Part shown: positions 51,918 through 61,048 of the stretch, one piece after another
Position numbering within the stretch: position 1 is the first letter of the stretch
Layout of the letters: the number at the start of each line of letters is the position of its first letter
NCBI RefSeq assembly: GCF_900105995.1
Contig: NZ_LT629785.1
Location: 2,294,001-2,358,000 of the forward strand
DNA from: Pseudomonas pohangensis
GTDB lineage: Bacteria > Pseudomonadota > Gammaproteobacteria > Pseudomonadales > Pseudomonadaceae
DNA: 64,000 bases
Direction: 5' to 3'
Made by a program: the position numbers and the translations under genes
The notes under the pieces: model-generated
Database searches by the model: none
The model's input: only the letters and a program-made list of their open reading frames with translations
Told to the model about the DNA's origin: nothing

Positions 51918-53127
51918 CCAGCAGGATGTTCTCTTGCTCGACACCCATGTCAAGCAGCATCTTGATAACGGCCGCGTTCATCATGGGCGGACCGCACATG
52001 TAGAACTCACAATCTTCCGGAGCCGGATGGTCCTTCAGATAATTTTCCAGCAGTACGTTGTGGATAAATCCTTTCAGCCCGGTCCAGTTGTCTTCCGGCT
52101 GCGGATCCGACAAAGCCAGATGCCATTCGAAATTCGGGTTGTCCGCCTGCAACTGGTCATATTCCTCGACATAGAACGCCTCGCGCAGCGAGCGCGCGCC
52201 GTACCAGAAGCTGATCTTGCGCTTGGAACCCAGACGCTTGAGCTGGTCGAAGATATGCGAGCGCATCGGCGCCATACCGGCACCACCGCCAATGAAGATC
52301 ATCTCGGCGTCGGTGTCCTTGGCGAAGAACTCGCCAAACGGCCCGTAGACAGTGACCTTGTCACCCGGTTTCAGGCTGAACACCCAGGAGGACATCTGCC
52401 CGGCCGGCAGATGATCCTTGCCCGGAGGTGGCGAAGCGATACGGATGTTGAATTTGACGATGCCCTGCTCTTCCGGGTAGTTGGCCATGGAATAGGCACG
52501 AATGACCGTTTCCTCGACCTTGGACTCGTACTTCCACTGGTTGAACTTGTCCCAGTCGCCGCGGTACTCGGGCTGGATGTCAAAGTCCTTGTACTTGACG
52601 TGGTGCGGCGGGCACTCCAGCTGCACATAACCACCGGCGCGGAAATCCACGTTTTCACCCTCGGGCAAACGCAGGGTCAGCTCCTTAATGAACGTGGCCA
52701 CGTTGGGGTTGGATTCCACCGTGCACTCCCACTTCTTTACGCCGAACACTTCTTCCGGTACTTCGATGTGCATGTCCTGCTTGACCGGCGCCTGACAGGA
52801 CAAGCGCCAGCCGGCCTTGGCTTCACGTTTGGTGAAGTGCGATTCTTCGGTGGGCAGCATTTCGCCGCCGCCACTTTCGATAATGCACTTGCACTGGGCG
52901 CAGGTACCGCCGCCGCCGCAAGCCGAGGACAGGAACACGTTGTTCGACGCCAGCGTCTGCAGCAGCTTGCCGCCCGCCGGAACCGTGATGGTGCGTTCAC
53001 CGTTGATGACAATGTTCACGTCGCCGCTGGAAACCAGCTTGGCGCGCGCCGCCAGAATGATCAGCACCAGCGCCAGTACGATGCCGGTGAACATGCCTAT
53101 GGCCAGGAAAATCTCGAAATTCAGCAT
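51901..53127 (-). CDS. nqrF: Na+-translocating NADH:quinone reductase subunit F
   Basis: 408 aa. N-terminal membrane helix, 2Fe-2S domain with SSACGGGGTCAQCKC (about 69-83) and a fourth Cys after it, then FAD domain RAYSMANYP and NADH domain GGGAGMAPMRSH. It is the entry point of electrons from NADH. ATG start, 9 bp after nqrE. Confidence 0.96.
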   Translation of the reverse strand: MLNFEIFLAIGMFTGIVLALVLIILAARAKLVSSGDVNIVINGERTITVPAGGKLLQTLASNNVFLSSACGGGGTCAQCKCIIESGGGEMLPTEESHFTKREAKAGWRLSCQAPVKQDMHIEVPEEVFGVKKWECTVESNPNVATFIKELTLRLPEGENVDFRAGGYVQLECPPHHVKYKDFDIQPEYRGDWDKFNQWKYESKVEETVIRAYSMANYPEEQGIVKFNIRIASPPPGKDHLPAGQMSSWVFSLKPGDKVTVYGPFGEFFAKDTDAEMIFIGGGAGMAPMRSHIFDQLKRLGSKRKISFWYGARSLREAFYVEEYDQLQADNPNFEWHLALSDPQPEDNWTGLKGFIHNVLLENYLKDHPAPEDCEFYMCGPPMMNAAVIKMLLDMGVEQENILLDDFGG

Positions 53128-53136
53128 GTCATCCCC

Positions 53137-53745
53137 TTACAACTGGACGCCGGAGAAGGACATGAAGCCCAACGACATCAGACCAATAGTGATGAAGGTA
53201 ATACCCAGACCCTGCAGGCCTTCGGGCACATCGCTGTACTTCAGTTTCTCGCGGATACCGGCCAGCAGGGCAATCGCCAGCGCCCAGGAGAAACCGGAGC
53301 CGACGCCGTAAACCACGCTTTCACTGAGGTTGTAATCGCGCTCGACCATGAACAGCGTGCCGCCCATGATGGCGCAGTTCACCGTGATCAGTGGCAAAAA
53401 CACACCCAGCGCGTTGTACAGCGCAGGCACGTACTTATCCAGCAGCATCTCGAGGATCTGCACGATGGCCGCAATCACGCCGATATAGCTGAGCAGGCCG
53501 AGGAACGACAGGTCGACCTCCGGCAGCCCGGCCCAGGCCAGTGCGCCATCCTTGAGCAGGTAGGTGAAAATCAGGTTGTTGGCCGGCACGGTAATGGTCT
53601 GCACCACCACCACGGCAATACCCAGACCAATGGCTGTCTCGACTTTCTTGGAAATGGCAATGAAGGTACACATGCCAAGAAAGAAGGCCAGCGCCATGTT
53701 CTCGACGAACACGGCCTTCACGAAAAGGCTGACGTAATGTTCCAT
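53137..53745 (-). CDS. nqrE: Na+-translocating NADH:quinone reductase subunit E
   Basis: 202 aa with six membrane helices. Inverted half-repeat protein paralogous to NqrD; conserved Cys in MALAFFLGMCTFIA and AVFINCAIMGG-like TVNCAIMGGTLFM, the ligands of the shared Fe centre. Overlaps nqrD by one base (TGATG). Confidence 0.95.
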   Translation of the reverse strand: MEHYVSLFVKAVFVENMALAFFLGMCTFIAISKKVETAIGLGIAVVVVQTITVPANNLIFTYLLKDGALAWAGLPEVDLSFLGLLSYIGVIAAIVQILEMLLDKYVPALYNALGVFLPLITVNCAIMGGTLFMVERDYNLSESVVYGVGSGFSWALAIALLAGIREKLKYSDVPEGLQGLGITFITIGLMSLGFMSFSGVQL

Positions 53746-54413
53746 CAGTAGGCCTCCTTGTTACTGACATGCGGCGCCATCTTGAAGTCCGCTGCCTCTT
53801 TCTGCTCGGTTTTCCAGCTGCGCAACGCCCAGATGATCAGGCCGATCAGGAAGAATGCCGAAGGCGGCAACAGCAACAGACCGTTGGGCTGGTACCAGCC
53901 ACCGTCATTGACGGTCGGCAGAATGGTGTAACCAAGCAGCTTGCCGGCGCCGAACAGTTCGCGAACGATACCCAGCACAATCAGCATCGCGCTGTAGCCC
54001 AGACCGTTGCCGATACCGTCGAAGAACGATACGACCGGCGGGTTGGCCATGGCGAAGGCTTCCGCCCGACCCATCACGATACAGTTGGTGATGATCAGGC
54101 CGACAAACACCGACAGCTGTTTGGACAGACTGAAGGCAAAGGCCTTGAGCAGCTGATCAACCACGATCACCAGCGAGGCGATGATCACCATTTGCACGAT
54201 CATGCGGATCGAACTCGGGATCTGCTTGCGGATCATCGAGATGAACAGGTTGGAGAACCCGGTCACCAGGGTCAGCGCCACCGACATGACCAGTGCGGTC
54301 TTGAGGTTGGAGGTTACTGCCAGCGCCGAGCAGATACCGAGTATCTGCAGGCCGATGGGGTTGTTATGGAAGATCGGGTTGAGCAGAACTTCCTTGATAG
54401 TGGGTTGTGCCAT
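53745..54413 (-). CDS. nqrD: Na+-translocating NADH:quinone reductase subunit D
   Basis: 222 aa from ATG 54413, 7 bases after GGAGG; a TTG two codons earlier is not favoured. Six membrane helices, with Cys in QILGICSALAV and LIITNCIVMGRAEAF matching the Fe site pair. The C-terminal tail is soluble. It follows nqrC by 2 bp. Confidence 0.95.
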   Translation of the reverse strand: MAQPTIKEVLLNPIFHNNPIGLQILGICSALAVTSNLKTALVMSVALTLVTGFSNLFISMIRKQIPSSIRMIVQMVIIASLVIVVDQLLKAFAFSLSKQLSVFVGLIITNCIVMGRAEAFAMANPPVVSFFDGIGNGLGYSAMLIVLGIVRELFGAGKLLGYTILPTVNDGGWYQPNGLLLLPPSAFFLIGLIIWALRSWKTEQKEAADFKMAPHVSNKEAY

Positions 54414-54415
54414 GA

Positions 54416-55204
54416 TCAAGCCTCCCCTTTATGCAGTTTTGCGAGGAACGGGCCGAAACCGTTCTCGCCAAGCCAGAAATGCAGCAGGTTGTTGACACCC
54501 TTGCTGGTCAGGGTAGCGCCAGCCAGCGCATCAACCTGATGCACGGCTTTCGGGCTCTGCGGATCAACACCGCCCTTGATGATGTCCACGGCCAGCTCGC
54601 CGTTGCCATCAAACAGGGTCTTGCCTTTCCACAGACCTTTCCACTTCGGGTTATCCACTTCGCCACCCAGCCCCGGCGTTTCGCCGTGCTGGTAGAAACC
54701 GAAACCGACCACGGTATTCAGATCGCCTTCCAGGGCGATGAAACCGTACAGGGTCGACCACAGGCCATAACCGCGCACCGGCAGAATCACCTTCTCCAGC
54801 TTGCCCTGATCCTCGACCAGATACACCGTGGCGAATCGCTCACGGCGCTTGATCGAAGCAATGTCCGCCTCGGCCGGAACCGCTTCAGAGAGCTTCGGAT
54901 CCTTGGCCGCCTTGAGTTGATCGTAGATCCGGGCGTCCTGCGCATCGCTGTACTGACCCGTACTCAGATCGACCACCTTGGCGGTGATGCGCTCATCATA
55001 GAGTGCCTTGATCTGCTTGGCCGACATGCCGCTTTCGCCCAGCCCGGCAATTGCCAGAATGCTGCGCTGCTTGTCCAGCAGACGGTTTTCCAGCTGCACC
55101 GGTTTCAGAGCCACGGCAGCACCGGCGACAAAGATCGAGCAGACCAGACAAACAACCAGCGCTACCACCAGGGTGCGCAGTGTGGATTCCTGTTGATTAG
55201 ACAT
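54416..55204 (-). CDS. nqrC: Na+-translocating NADH:quinone reductase subunit C
   Basis: 262 aa from ATG 55204 (MSNQQESTLRTL). One N-terminal membrane helix, then a periplasmic domain. The covalent FMN site is Thr231 in DALAGATLTSKG. Its start overlaps the nqrB stop region by 8 bases. Confidence 0.95.
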   Translation of the reverse strand: MSNQQESTLRTLVVALVVCLVCSIFVAGAAVALKPVQLENRLLDKQRSILAIAGLGESGMSAKQIKALYDERITAKVVDLSTGQYSDAQDARIYDQLKAAKDPKLSEAVPAEADIASIKRRERFATVYLVEDQGKLEKVILPVRGYGLWSTLYGFIALEGDLNTVVGFGFYQHGETPGLGGEVDNPKWKGLWKGKTLFDGNGELAVDIIKGGVDPQSPKAVHQVDALAGATLTSKGVNNLLHFWLGENGFGPFLAKLHKGEA

Positions 55205-56408
55205 TGCGTGCCAGCCTCCGCTTGATGTTCGCCTGTACGACAAAATGGTCGATCAGCGGAGCGCACAGGTTGGCAAACAGGATCGCCAGCATCATGCCCT
55301 CGGGAAACGCCGGGTTGACCACACGGATCAACACCACCATCACGCCGATCAATGCGCCAAAAATCCACTTGCCGGTATTGGTCATGGAGGCCGACACCGG
55401 GTCCGTGGCCATGAAGATCATGCCGAAAGCAAAACCACCGAGCACCAGATGCCAGTACCAGGGCATGGCAAACATCGGGTTGGTCGTCGAGCCGATGGCA
55501 TTGAACAGCACGCTCAGACCGATCATGCCGAGCATCACGCCAGCCACGATGCGCCATGAGGCGATCTTGCTCAGCAGCAATACGGCACCACCGATAAAGA
55601 TCGCCAGCACGCTGGTTTCGCCCATGGAACCTGGCTCGATGCCGATAAAGGAATCCCACCAGGTCAGGCCGCCAGCCATGACCTGATCAATCCCGCCAGC
55701 AGCTGCCGTACTCAGCGCGGTTGCGCCGGCAAAGCCATCCACCGAAGTCCAGACGGCATCGCCGCTCATCTGCGCCGGATAGGCAAAGAACATGAAAGCC
55801 CGCCCGACCAGTGCCGGGTTGAGGAAGTTCTTGCCGGTACCGCCGAAAACTTCCTTGCCGATCACCACGCCAAAGCTGATACCCAGCGCCACCTGCCAGA
55901 GCGGCACACTCGGCGGCACAATCAGCGCGAACAGCACCGAGGTGACGAAGAAGCCTTCGTTGACCTCGTGCTTGCGGATCGAGGCAAACAGCACTTCCCA
56001 GAAGCCGCCAACGATGAAAGCGGTCAGATACACCGGCAGAAAGTAGGCAGCACCCTGGATGAAGTTATCCCACAGGCTGTGCGGATCAAAACCGGCGAAC
56101 ATGCCGATCAGGCCAAAACGCCAGCCTTCCTGTTGCGCCAGCAGATCAGGGCTTGCGGCAAAGATCATGTTGGCCTGATAGCCGACGTTCCACATACCGA
56201 AGAACATTGCCGGAAAGGTGCACAGCCAGACAGTGATCATGATGCGCTTGAGATCAATGCCGTCGCGCACATGCGCAGTGGTCTTGGTCACGCTGCCGGG
56301 ACGATAGAAAAAGGTGTCTACCGCTTCATAAAGGGCATACCACTTTTCAAAGCGGCCGCCCTTGTCGAAATTATGCTCGATGCTGTCCAGGAACTTGCGT
56401 AATGCCAT
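55197..56408 (-). CDS. nqrB: Na+-translocating NADH:quinone reductase subunit B
   Basis: 403 aa with about ten membrane helices. The covalent FMN site is Thr230 in DGFAGATALSTAAAGG. It also carries riboflavin and the Na+ path. FGGTGKNFLNPALVGRAF and GGFAFGMIFMATDPVSAS are family blocks. It starts 3 bp after nqrA. Confidence 0.96.
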   Translation of the reverse strand: MALRKFLDSIEHNFDKGGRFEKWYALYEAVDTFFYRPGSVTKTTAHVRDGIDLKRIMITVWLCTFPAMFFGMWNVGYQANMIFAASPDLLAQQEGWRFGLIGMFAGFDPHSLWDNFIQGAAYFLPVYLTAFIVGGFWEVLFASIRKHEVNEGFFVTSVLFALIVPPSVPLWQVALGISFGVVIGKEVFGGTGKNFLNPALVGRAFMFFAYPAQMSGDAVWTSVDGFAGATALSTAAAGGIDQVMAGGLTWWDSFIGIEPGSMGETSVLAIFIGGAVLLLSKIASWRIVAGVMLGMIGLSVLFNAIGSTTNPMFAMPWYWHLVLGGFAFGMIFMATDPVSASMTNTGKWIFGALIGVMVVLIRVVNPAFPEGMMLAILFANLCAPLIDHFVVQANIKRRLARNV

Positions 56409-56411
56409 CAG

Positions 56412-57749
56412 TCAGCCCTCCTTTTCGATGAGCGTGAGGTTATCCCGCAGGATCGGGCCGTATTCATACTTGCCGGGACAGACATAGGTGCACAGCGCCA
56501 GGTCTTCCTCATCCAGCTCCAGGCAACCGAGCTTCTGCGCCATCTCCGTGTCGCCGACGATCAGATAACGCAACAACTGCGTAGGCAGAATGTCCAGTGG
56601 CATGACTTGCTCGTAGGCGCCAACCGGCACCATCGCGCGGGCGCTGCCGTTGGTGCTGGTATCCAGCGCGAACTTCTTGCCGCCGGACAGGCGCGAGATG
56701 AAGATATTGAGCACCGAGTGCTTGTCTACACCGGGGCGCAGGTAATGCAGGAGCTGACGCTCGTCACCTTCGTGCAGGCAGGATACCTGCTGGTGGTAGC
56801 GCCCCAGATAGGCATAGGCACCACGTGCGGTACGCCCGCCGAGCACCGAACCGGAGATCACCCGACTGTAGCCGGGGACCAGTTCACCGGCGGTCAGCTC
56901 TTCCAGGTTTGCCCCCAGACGCGTGCGCAACAGGCGTGGCTTCTCGACCACCGGACCGCCCAGTGCCACCACCCGCTCAACCCACAGGCGGCCGCTGACA
57001 AACAGCTTGCCGATGGCGATGACATCCTGATAGCCGATGTTCCAGGCACTTTTGCTGGCACTCACCGGATCCAGAAAATGCATATGCGTCCCGGCCAGAC
57101 CGGCAGGGTGCGGACCGCTGAAAGCAGCTTCCTGCACCTGCGGCAACTGCTCGCCGGGCAGGCTTGCACCCTCGGCCTTGCACAGGAACACCTTGGCCAG
57201 GCGGGTCAGGACTTGTAGCCCGTTGGCGAAATCTTCCGCATGCCCGGCAATCAGCAATGCCGGATCGGCAGCCAGCGGGTGCGTATCAATAGCAGTGACG
57301 AAGATCGAACTGGGCGTGGCATCCACCGCCGGAATCTTGCTGAACGGACGGCTGCGCAGGGCTGTCCAGAGACCGGACTGCTGCAGATTGTCACGCACCA
57401 GCTGGGCATCCAGACTCGCCAACTGGGCGGCCGGATACTGCGCGAAGGTGAGTTCTTCATCACCTTCAAGATCAATTACCAGTGATTGCAGCACACGCTG
57501 CTGACCACGATTGATGGCGCTGACAACTCCGGCAGCAGGTGCGGTGAAATGCACCCCGGGATTACGCTTGTCGGAAAACACCACCTGCCCCAACTTGACC
57601 CGGTCACCTACTTGCACGGCCATCGTGGGTTTCAGCCCGTTGTAGTCATTACCCAGCAGGGCAACGCTACGGGGCGGACGGGCCGCAGTAACTTCCTGCA
57701 CTGGCGACCCGGTTATGGGCAAATCCAGTCCGTTTTTTATTCTGATCAT
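56412..57749 (-). CDS. nqrA: Na+-translocating NADH:quinone reductase subunit A
   Basis: 445 aa, soluble peripheral subunit. N terminus MIRIKNGLDLPITGSP and AARPPRSVALLGNDYNGLKPTM are diagnostic; C-terminal block GCLELDEEDLALCTYVCPGKYEYGPILR. First gene of a complete nqrABCDEF-apbE-nqrM operon on the minus strand, so the strain should run a primary Na+ pump. Confidence 0.96.
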   Translation of the reverse strand: MIRIKNGLDLPITGSPVQEVTAARPPRSVALLGNDYNGLKPTMAVQVGDRVKLGQVVFSDKRNPGVHFTAPAAGVVSAINRGQQRVLQSLVIDLEGDEELTFAQYPAAQLASLDAQLVRDNLQQSGLWTALRSRPFSKIPAVDATPSSIFVTAIDTHPLAADPALLIAGHAEDFANGLQVLTRLAKVFLCKAEGASLPGEQLPQVQEAAFSGPHPAGLAGTHMHFLDPVSASKSAWNIGYQDVIAIGKLFVSGRLWVERVVALGGPVVEKPRLLRTRLGANLEELTAGELVPGYSRVISGSVLGGRTARGAYAYLGRYHQQVSCLHEGDERQLLHYLRPGVDKHSVLNIFISRLSGGKKFALDTSTNGSARAMVPVGAYEQVMPLDILPTQLLRYLIVGDTEMAQKLGCLELDEEDLALCTYVCPGKYEYGPILRDNLTLIEKEG

Positions 57750-58074
57750 TCGTTTCCCCTATGCCGGCAGGCTGACCGGATTCAAACCAGTACATCTCAC
57801 CTGAATTTCACAACCTGTTGAGTATAAAAGGCTTTAATCACCAACCACCACCCCGCAGAGTGGATTTATCACCCAAAGCACTGCATAAAACACTACAACT
57901 TTAGCCATCCCCCGAGGTGATCTGAAACAAGAACTCACCCGCGATCTGCGCAAAACCCCCCACAGAATCAGGCTTTCGCGAGTTGATATTGCCGCGTCCC
58001 GGCACGCACCAATACACAATTGATGTAATCTTGGCGCCTTCCGCACACCCACCCCCTAACCCAAGGAAAGCCCG
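57750..58074. promoter_or_regulatory. Divergent intergenic region between nqrA and the PpiC gene
   Basis: 325 bp, no gene. On the minus strand a TATACT (57826-57821) could be the nqrA -10, about 65 bp before the predicted leader end, but it has no convincing -35 at 16-18 bp. On the plus strand no clear -35/-10 pair was found for the PpiC gene. GCGAGTTGATA and AATTGATGTAAT near 57979-58028 are AT-rich islets that may belong to it. Confidence 0.35.
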
Positions 58075-58947
58075 ATGCAACTGCTCAAGTCTCCGTTATT
58101 CCTGGCCGGCGCCGCCTCGTTGCTGATGCTCGGCGGCTGCAACGCCGATCAGGATGCAACCACGGCCGCTGCCACCCCGGTCGAAAGTGTCGAAATTGTC
58201 GCAACCGTCAATGGCACCCCGATCAGCAAAGCCACCATTGATCTGATCGCTACCCAGGAAGCCGGTCAAAGCCCGACCGACACCCCGGAAGCCCGGGCCG
58301 CCATCACCAATCAGCTGATCATGCAGACATTGATCGCCGAAGAAGCGCTCAAGAAAGGTCTGGACAAGTCACCCGCGGTAACCGAGCAGATGAACGTCAT
58401 CCGGCTGTCCGTACTGTCCAACGCTTACATACAGGACTACCTGGACAACCAGAAGCCCAGTGACGACGAACTCAAGGCCGAATACGAGCGCATCAAGGCC
58501 GGCATTACCGGCACCGAGTACAAGGCACGCCACATCCTGGTCGAGAGCGAAGCCCAGGCCCAGCAGATCATCGACCAGCTGAAGAAAAACCCGGATGACT
58601 TCGCCAAGCTGGCCGAGGAAAAATCCCTCGATACCGGTTCCAAAAACAATGGCGGCGATCTGGGCTGGTTTGACCTGCACAGCATGGTGCCCGAGTTCGG
58701 TGACGCCGCTGCCAAGCTGCAGAAAGGCCAGATCAGCGAAGCACCGGTGAAGACCGAGTTCGGCTATCACGTCATCCAGCTGGAAGACTCACGCCCAATC
58801 CAGGCGCCGCCATTCGACGAGGTCAAGCCGCATCTGGCTGAATCCGTGCAACAACAGAAGCTGAAGACCCAGGTTGAAGAACTCAAGGCCAAGGCCAAGA
58901 TCGAAATGACTGATGCTCCGGCAGCCGCAACGGAAGCCGCCAAGTAA
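58075..58947 (+). CDS. Parvulin-type peptidylprolyl isomerase, lipoprotein
   Basis: 290 aa. Leader ends in MLGGC with lipidated Cys at 22, then NADQ. A SurA-N-like helical region (about 40-140) is followed by one parvulin domain (about 152-250): KARHILVESEAQAQQII, GGDLGWFDLHSMVPEF and VKTEFGYHVIQLEDSRP. Asn at +2 after Cys fits outer-membrane sorting. It probably helps fold exported proteins. A strong terminator follows the stop. Confidence 0.9.
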   Translation: MQLLKSPLFLAGAASLLMLGGCNADQDATTAAATPVESVEIVATVNGTPISKATIDLIATQEAGQSPTDTPEARAAITNQLIMQTLIAEEALKKGLDKSPAVTEQMNVIRLSVLSNAYIQDYLDNQKPSDDELKAEYERIKAGITGTEYKARHILVESEAQAQQIIDQLKKNPDDFAKLAEEKSLDTGSKNNGGDLGWFDLHSMVPEFGDAAAKLQKGQISEAPVKTEFGYHVIQLEDSRPIQAPPFDEVKPHLAESVQQQKLKTQVEELKAKAKIEMTDAPAAATEAAK

Positions 58948-58972
58948 CAGCAACCGCTGCTTCGAACCAGGG

Positions 58973-59016
58973 CGCCGCAACTATCGACCAGCAGGTCGGT
59001 GCTTGCGGCGTTTTTT
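58973..59016 (+). terminator. Intrinsic terminator of the PpiC gene
   Basis: CGCCGCAA (58973-58980) pairs with TTGCGGCG (59003-59010), followed by six T. The loop holds a second small hairpin, CGACC-AGCA-GGTCG (58985-58998). Confidence 0.88.
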
Positions 59017-59035
59017 ATTGGTAGCGATTGCAGGG

Positions 59036-59105
59036 TGGCCGCAGGGCGGGCTGCAGCCCACCAATACCATGGCGTCGGCGTGCGGTGGGCTAAAGCCCAG
59101 CCTGC
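59036..59105. repeat. REP-like inverted pair between the PpiC gene and aroP
   Basis: GGGCTGCAGCCC (59048-59059, within GCGGGCTGCAGCCCACC) and GGGCTAAAGCCC (59087-59098, within GTGGGCTAAAGCCCAGCC) are variants of the GGTGGGC-TGAA-GCCCACC palindrome seen after atuD. The only REP-type site outside the atu operon that I found. Confidence 0.7.
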
Positions 59106-59136
59106 CTGTCAGCCACATCCGGGCCAGCCCAGCCCT

Positions 59137-60519
59137 TCATGCACTGCGCTGCTTGAGCCGGAAGCACAGCCAGATCAGACCAATCCACACCGGCAATAAC
59201 AGGATGGACACCCGGATTCCCGGCATATTGAGCATGATCAGGGCGATCCCGGCGACAAACAGCAGACACAGATAGTTGCCCAGGGGGTACCAGAAAGCCT
59301 TGAAGCCCGGCTCGATAGCGCGGGCGCGCATGGCCACACGGAACTTCAGATGGGTCAGGCTGATCATCGTCCAGTTGATCAGCAGGGCCGCCACAGCCAG
59401 CGACATCAACACCTCCAGGGCCTGCCCCGGCGCCAGATAGTTGATCAGCACGCAGAGCAAGGTCATCAGCGCCGAAACGCCAATTGCCAGCACCGGTACG
59501 CCACGCCGGTTGACCGTGGTAAACACCCGCGGCGCATCGCCCTGCTCGGCCAGGCCGTAAAGCATCCGGCTATTGCAGTAGACGCCGCTGTTATAAACAG
59601 ATAACGCGGCGGTCAGCACCACGAAGTTCAGCAGATTGGCTGCCACATCCCGCCCGAGCAGGGAAAACACCAGCACGAAAGGACTGCCGCTGTAAGGATC
59701 GCCGGCGCTGTTGATCGACTCCAGCAGCAGGTTCCACGGATACAGCATGAGCAACACACTGAGTGCGCCGACATAGAAAATCAGGATGCGGAAGACCACC
59801 TGATTGATCGCCTGCGGAATCACCTTGCGCGGGTTTTCCGCCTCGGCCGCAGTGATCCCCACCAGCTCCAGCCCGCCAAAGGAAAACATGATGATCGCCA
59901 GCACCATAATCAGCCCTTGCAGCCCGTTGGGGAAGAAACCGCCATGGCTCCACAGATTGCTGACACCCGCCTGCGGGCCGCCGCTGCCGGTCGCCAGCAA
60001 CAGCATGCCGAGGATGATCATGCCGAGAATCGTAATCACCTTGATCAGCGCAAACCAGAATTCGGTTTCGCCAAACCAGCGCGCACTGGTCAGATTGATC
60101 AGATTGATCAACACGAAAAAGCTGGCCGCAGTAACCCAGGAGGGCACCTCGGGCCACCAGAATTGCACGTATTTGCCGACTGCCGTCAGTTCTGCCATGC
60201 CCACCAGCAGGTACAGCGCCCAGTAGTTCCAGCCCGAGAGAAAGCCGGCAAACCTGCCCCAGTAATTGTGCGCAAAATGGCTGAAGGAACCGGCGACCGG
60301 CTCCTCGACGATCATTTCACCGAGCTGGCGCATGATCAGGAAAGCAATGCAGCCGGCAATCGCGTAGCCCAGAATCATCGACGGACCAGCCGATTTCAGC
60401 ACACCGGCCGAACCGAGAAACAAACCGGTACCAATCGCCCCACCGAGGGCAATCAGCTGGATATGGCGGTTTTGCAGGCTGCGCTTGAGCGCACCCTCAT
60501 GAAGCAACGGTTCCTGCAT
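59137..60519 (-). CDS. aroP: Aromatic amino acid permease, AroP type (APC family)
   Basis: 460 aa, twelve membrane helices. LIALGGAIGTGLFLGSA (about 21-37), EPVAGSFSHFAHNYWG, FSFGGLELVGITAAEAENP and SVYNSGVYCNSRMLYGLA are close to E. coli AroP. Import of Phe, Tyr and Trp with protons is expected; PheP is the alternative. Adjacent to the nqr operon, as aroP1 is in PAO1 from memory. Confidence 0.9.
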   Translation of the reverse strand: MQEPLLHEGALKRSLQNRHIQLIALGGAIGTGLFLGSAGVLKSAGPSMILGYAIAGCIAFLIMRQLGEMIVEEPVAGSFSHFAHNYWGRFAGFLSGWNYWALYLLVGMAELTAVGKYVQFWWPEVPSWVTAASFFVLINLINLTSARWFGETEFWFALIKVITILGMIILGMLLLATGSGGPQAGVSNLWSHGGFFPNGLQGLIMVLAIIMFSFGGLELVGITAAEAENPRKVIPQAINQVVFRILIFYVGALSVLLMLYPWNLLLESINSAGDPYSGSPFVLVFSLLGRDVAANLLNFVVLTAALSVYNSGVYCNSRMLYGLAEQGDAPRVFTTVNRRGVPVLAIGVSALMTLLCVLINYLAPGQALEVLMSLAVAALLINWTMISLTHLKFRVAMRARAIEPGFKAFWYPLGNYLCLLFVAGIALIMLNMPGIRVSILLLPVWIGLIWLCFRLKQRSA

Positions 60520-60673
60520 GGCTTTACCCCATGTCCTGTAATGGCGAGCCCATCCCTGCGCCCGGACGCCTGTAGCCTGCCCGCGCCGACGGTTCTGCGA
60601 CTATCTTATACGCCAGCAGCTGCAATAGACTGATTTCCAGCAGTATCCGGAACAACCTCTCACGGGAAAAACC

Positions 60674-61048
60674 ATGCTATTTGCTCACGTGGCACTAGCC
60701 GCCGCTGGCGCCACCCTGATTCTGGCCACAGGCTGGCTGTTCTTCGGCCGCTTGCTCCTGCGCCGCTGGCGCATCGAGCCGAACGTCGCGGCGTTGCTGC
60801 TGGGGCGGCGCATCGGTGCGGTCTACCTTGGTCTGTCGGCGATCTTCTTTCTCGCCAGCAATGCCCCCGCATCCGAACTGCGCTCGGCACTCAGCCTTGG
60901 CACAATCATCGTCTGCAGCCTGCTGGCCGTACTCGGGCTGGCCGATTTTCAGGCGCGCCGCGCCGGTCCGGCGATTCTCGTCAGCGTGCTGGTCGAAGTG
61001 CTGCTGGTAGCCGGCTTTTCCACCATCGAACTCAGCGGAGCCGCCTGA
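60674..61048 (+). CDS. Hypothetical small membrane protein
   Basis: 124 aa, four predicted membrane helices (about 3-25, 45-62, 74-92 and 100-118), very Leu/Ala-rich, with basic residues in the first loop (RLLLRRWR). No family recognised. GGGAAAAACC lies before the ATG. The stop and the start of the next lipoprotein gene share one base (TGATG), so the two are probably translated together. Confidence 0.72.
   Translation: MLFAHVALAAAGATLILATGWLFFGRLLLRRWRIEPNVAALLLGRRIGAVYLGLSAIFFLASNAPASELRSALSLGTIIVCSLLAVLGLADFQARRAGPAILVSVLVEVLLVAGFSTIELSGAA

Noticed and set aside
51814..53751. Plus-strand open frame of about 645 codons opposite apbE-nqrF-nqrE
   Set aside because: Spans three certain minus-strand genes and reads as His/Gln/Arg-rich shadow sequence.
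57821..57826. TATACT as a confirmed nqrA promoter
   Set aside because: No -35 box at 16-18 bp; kept only as a possible -10.
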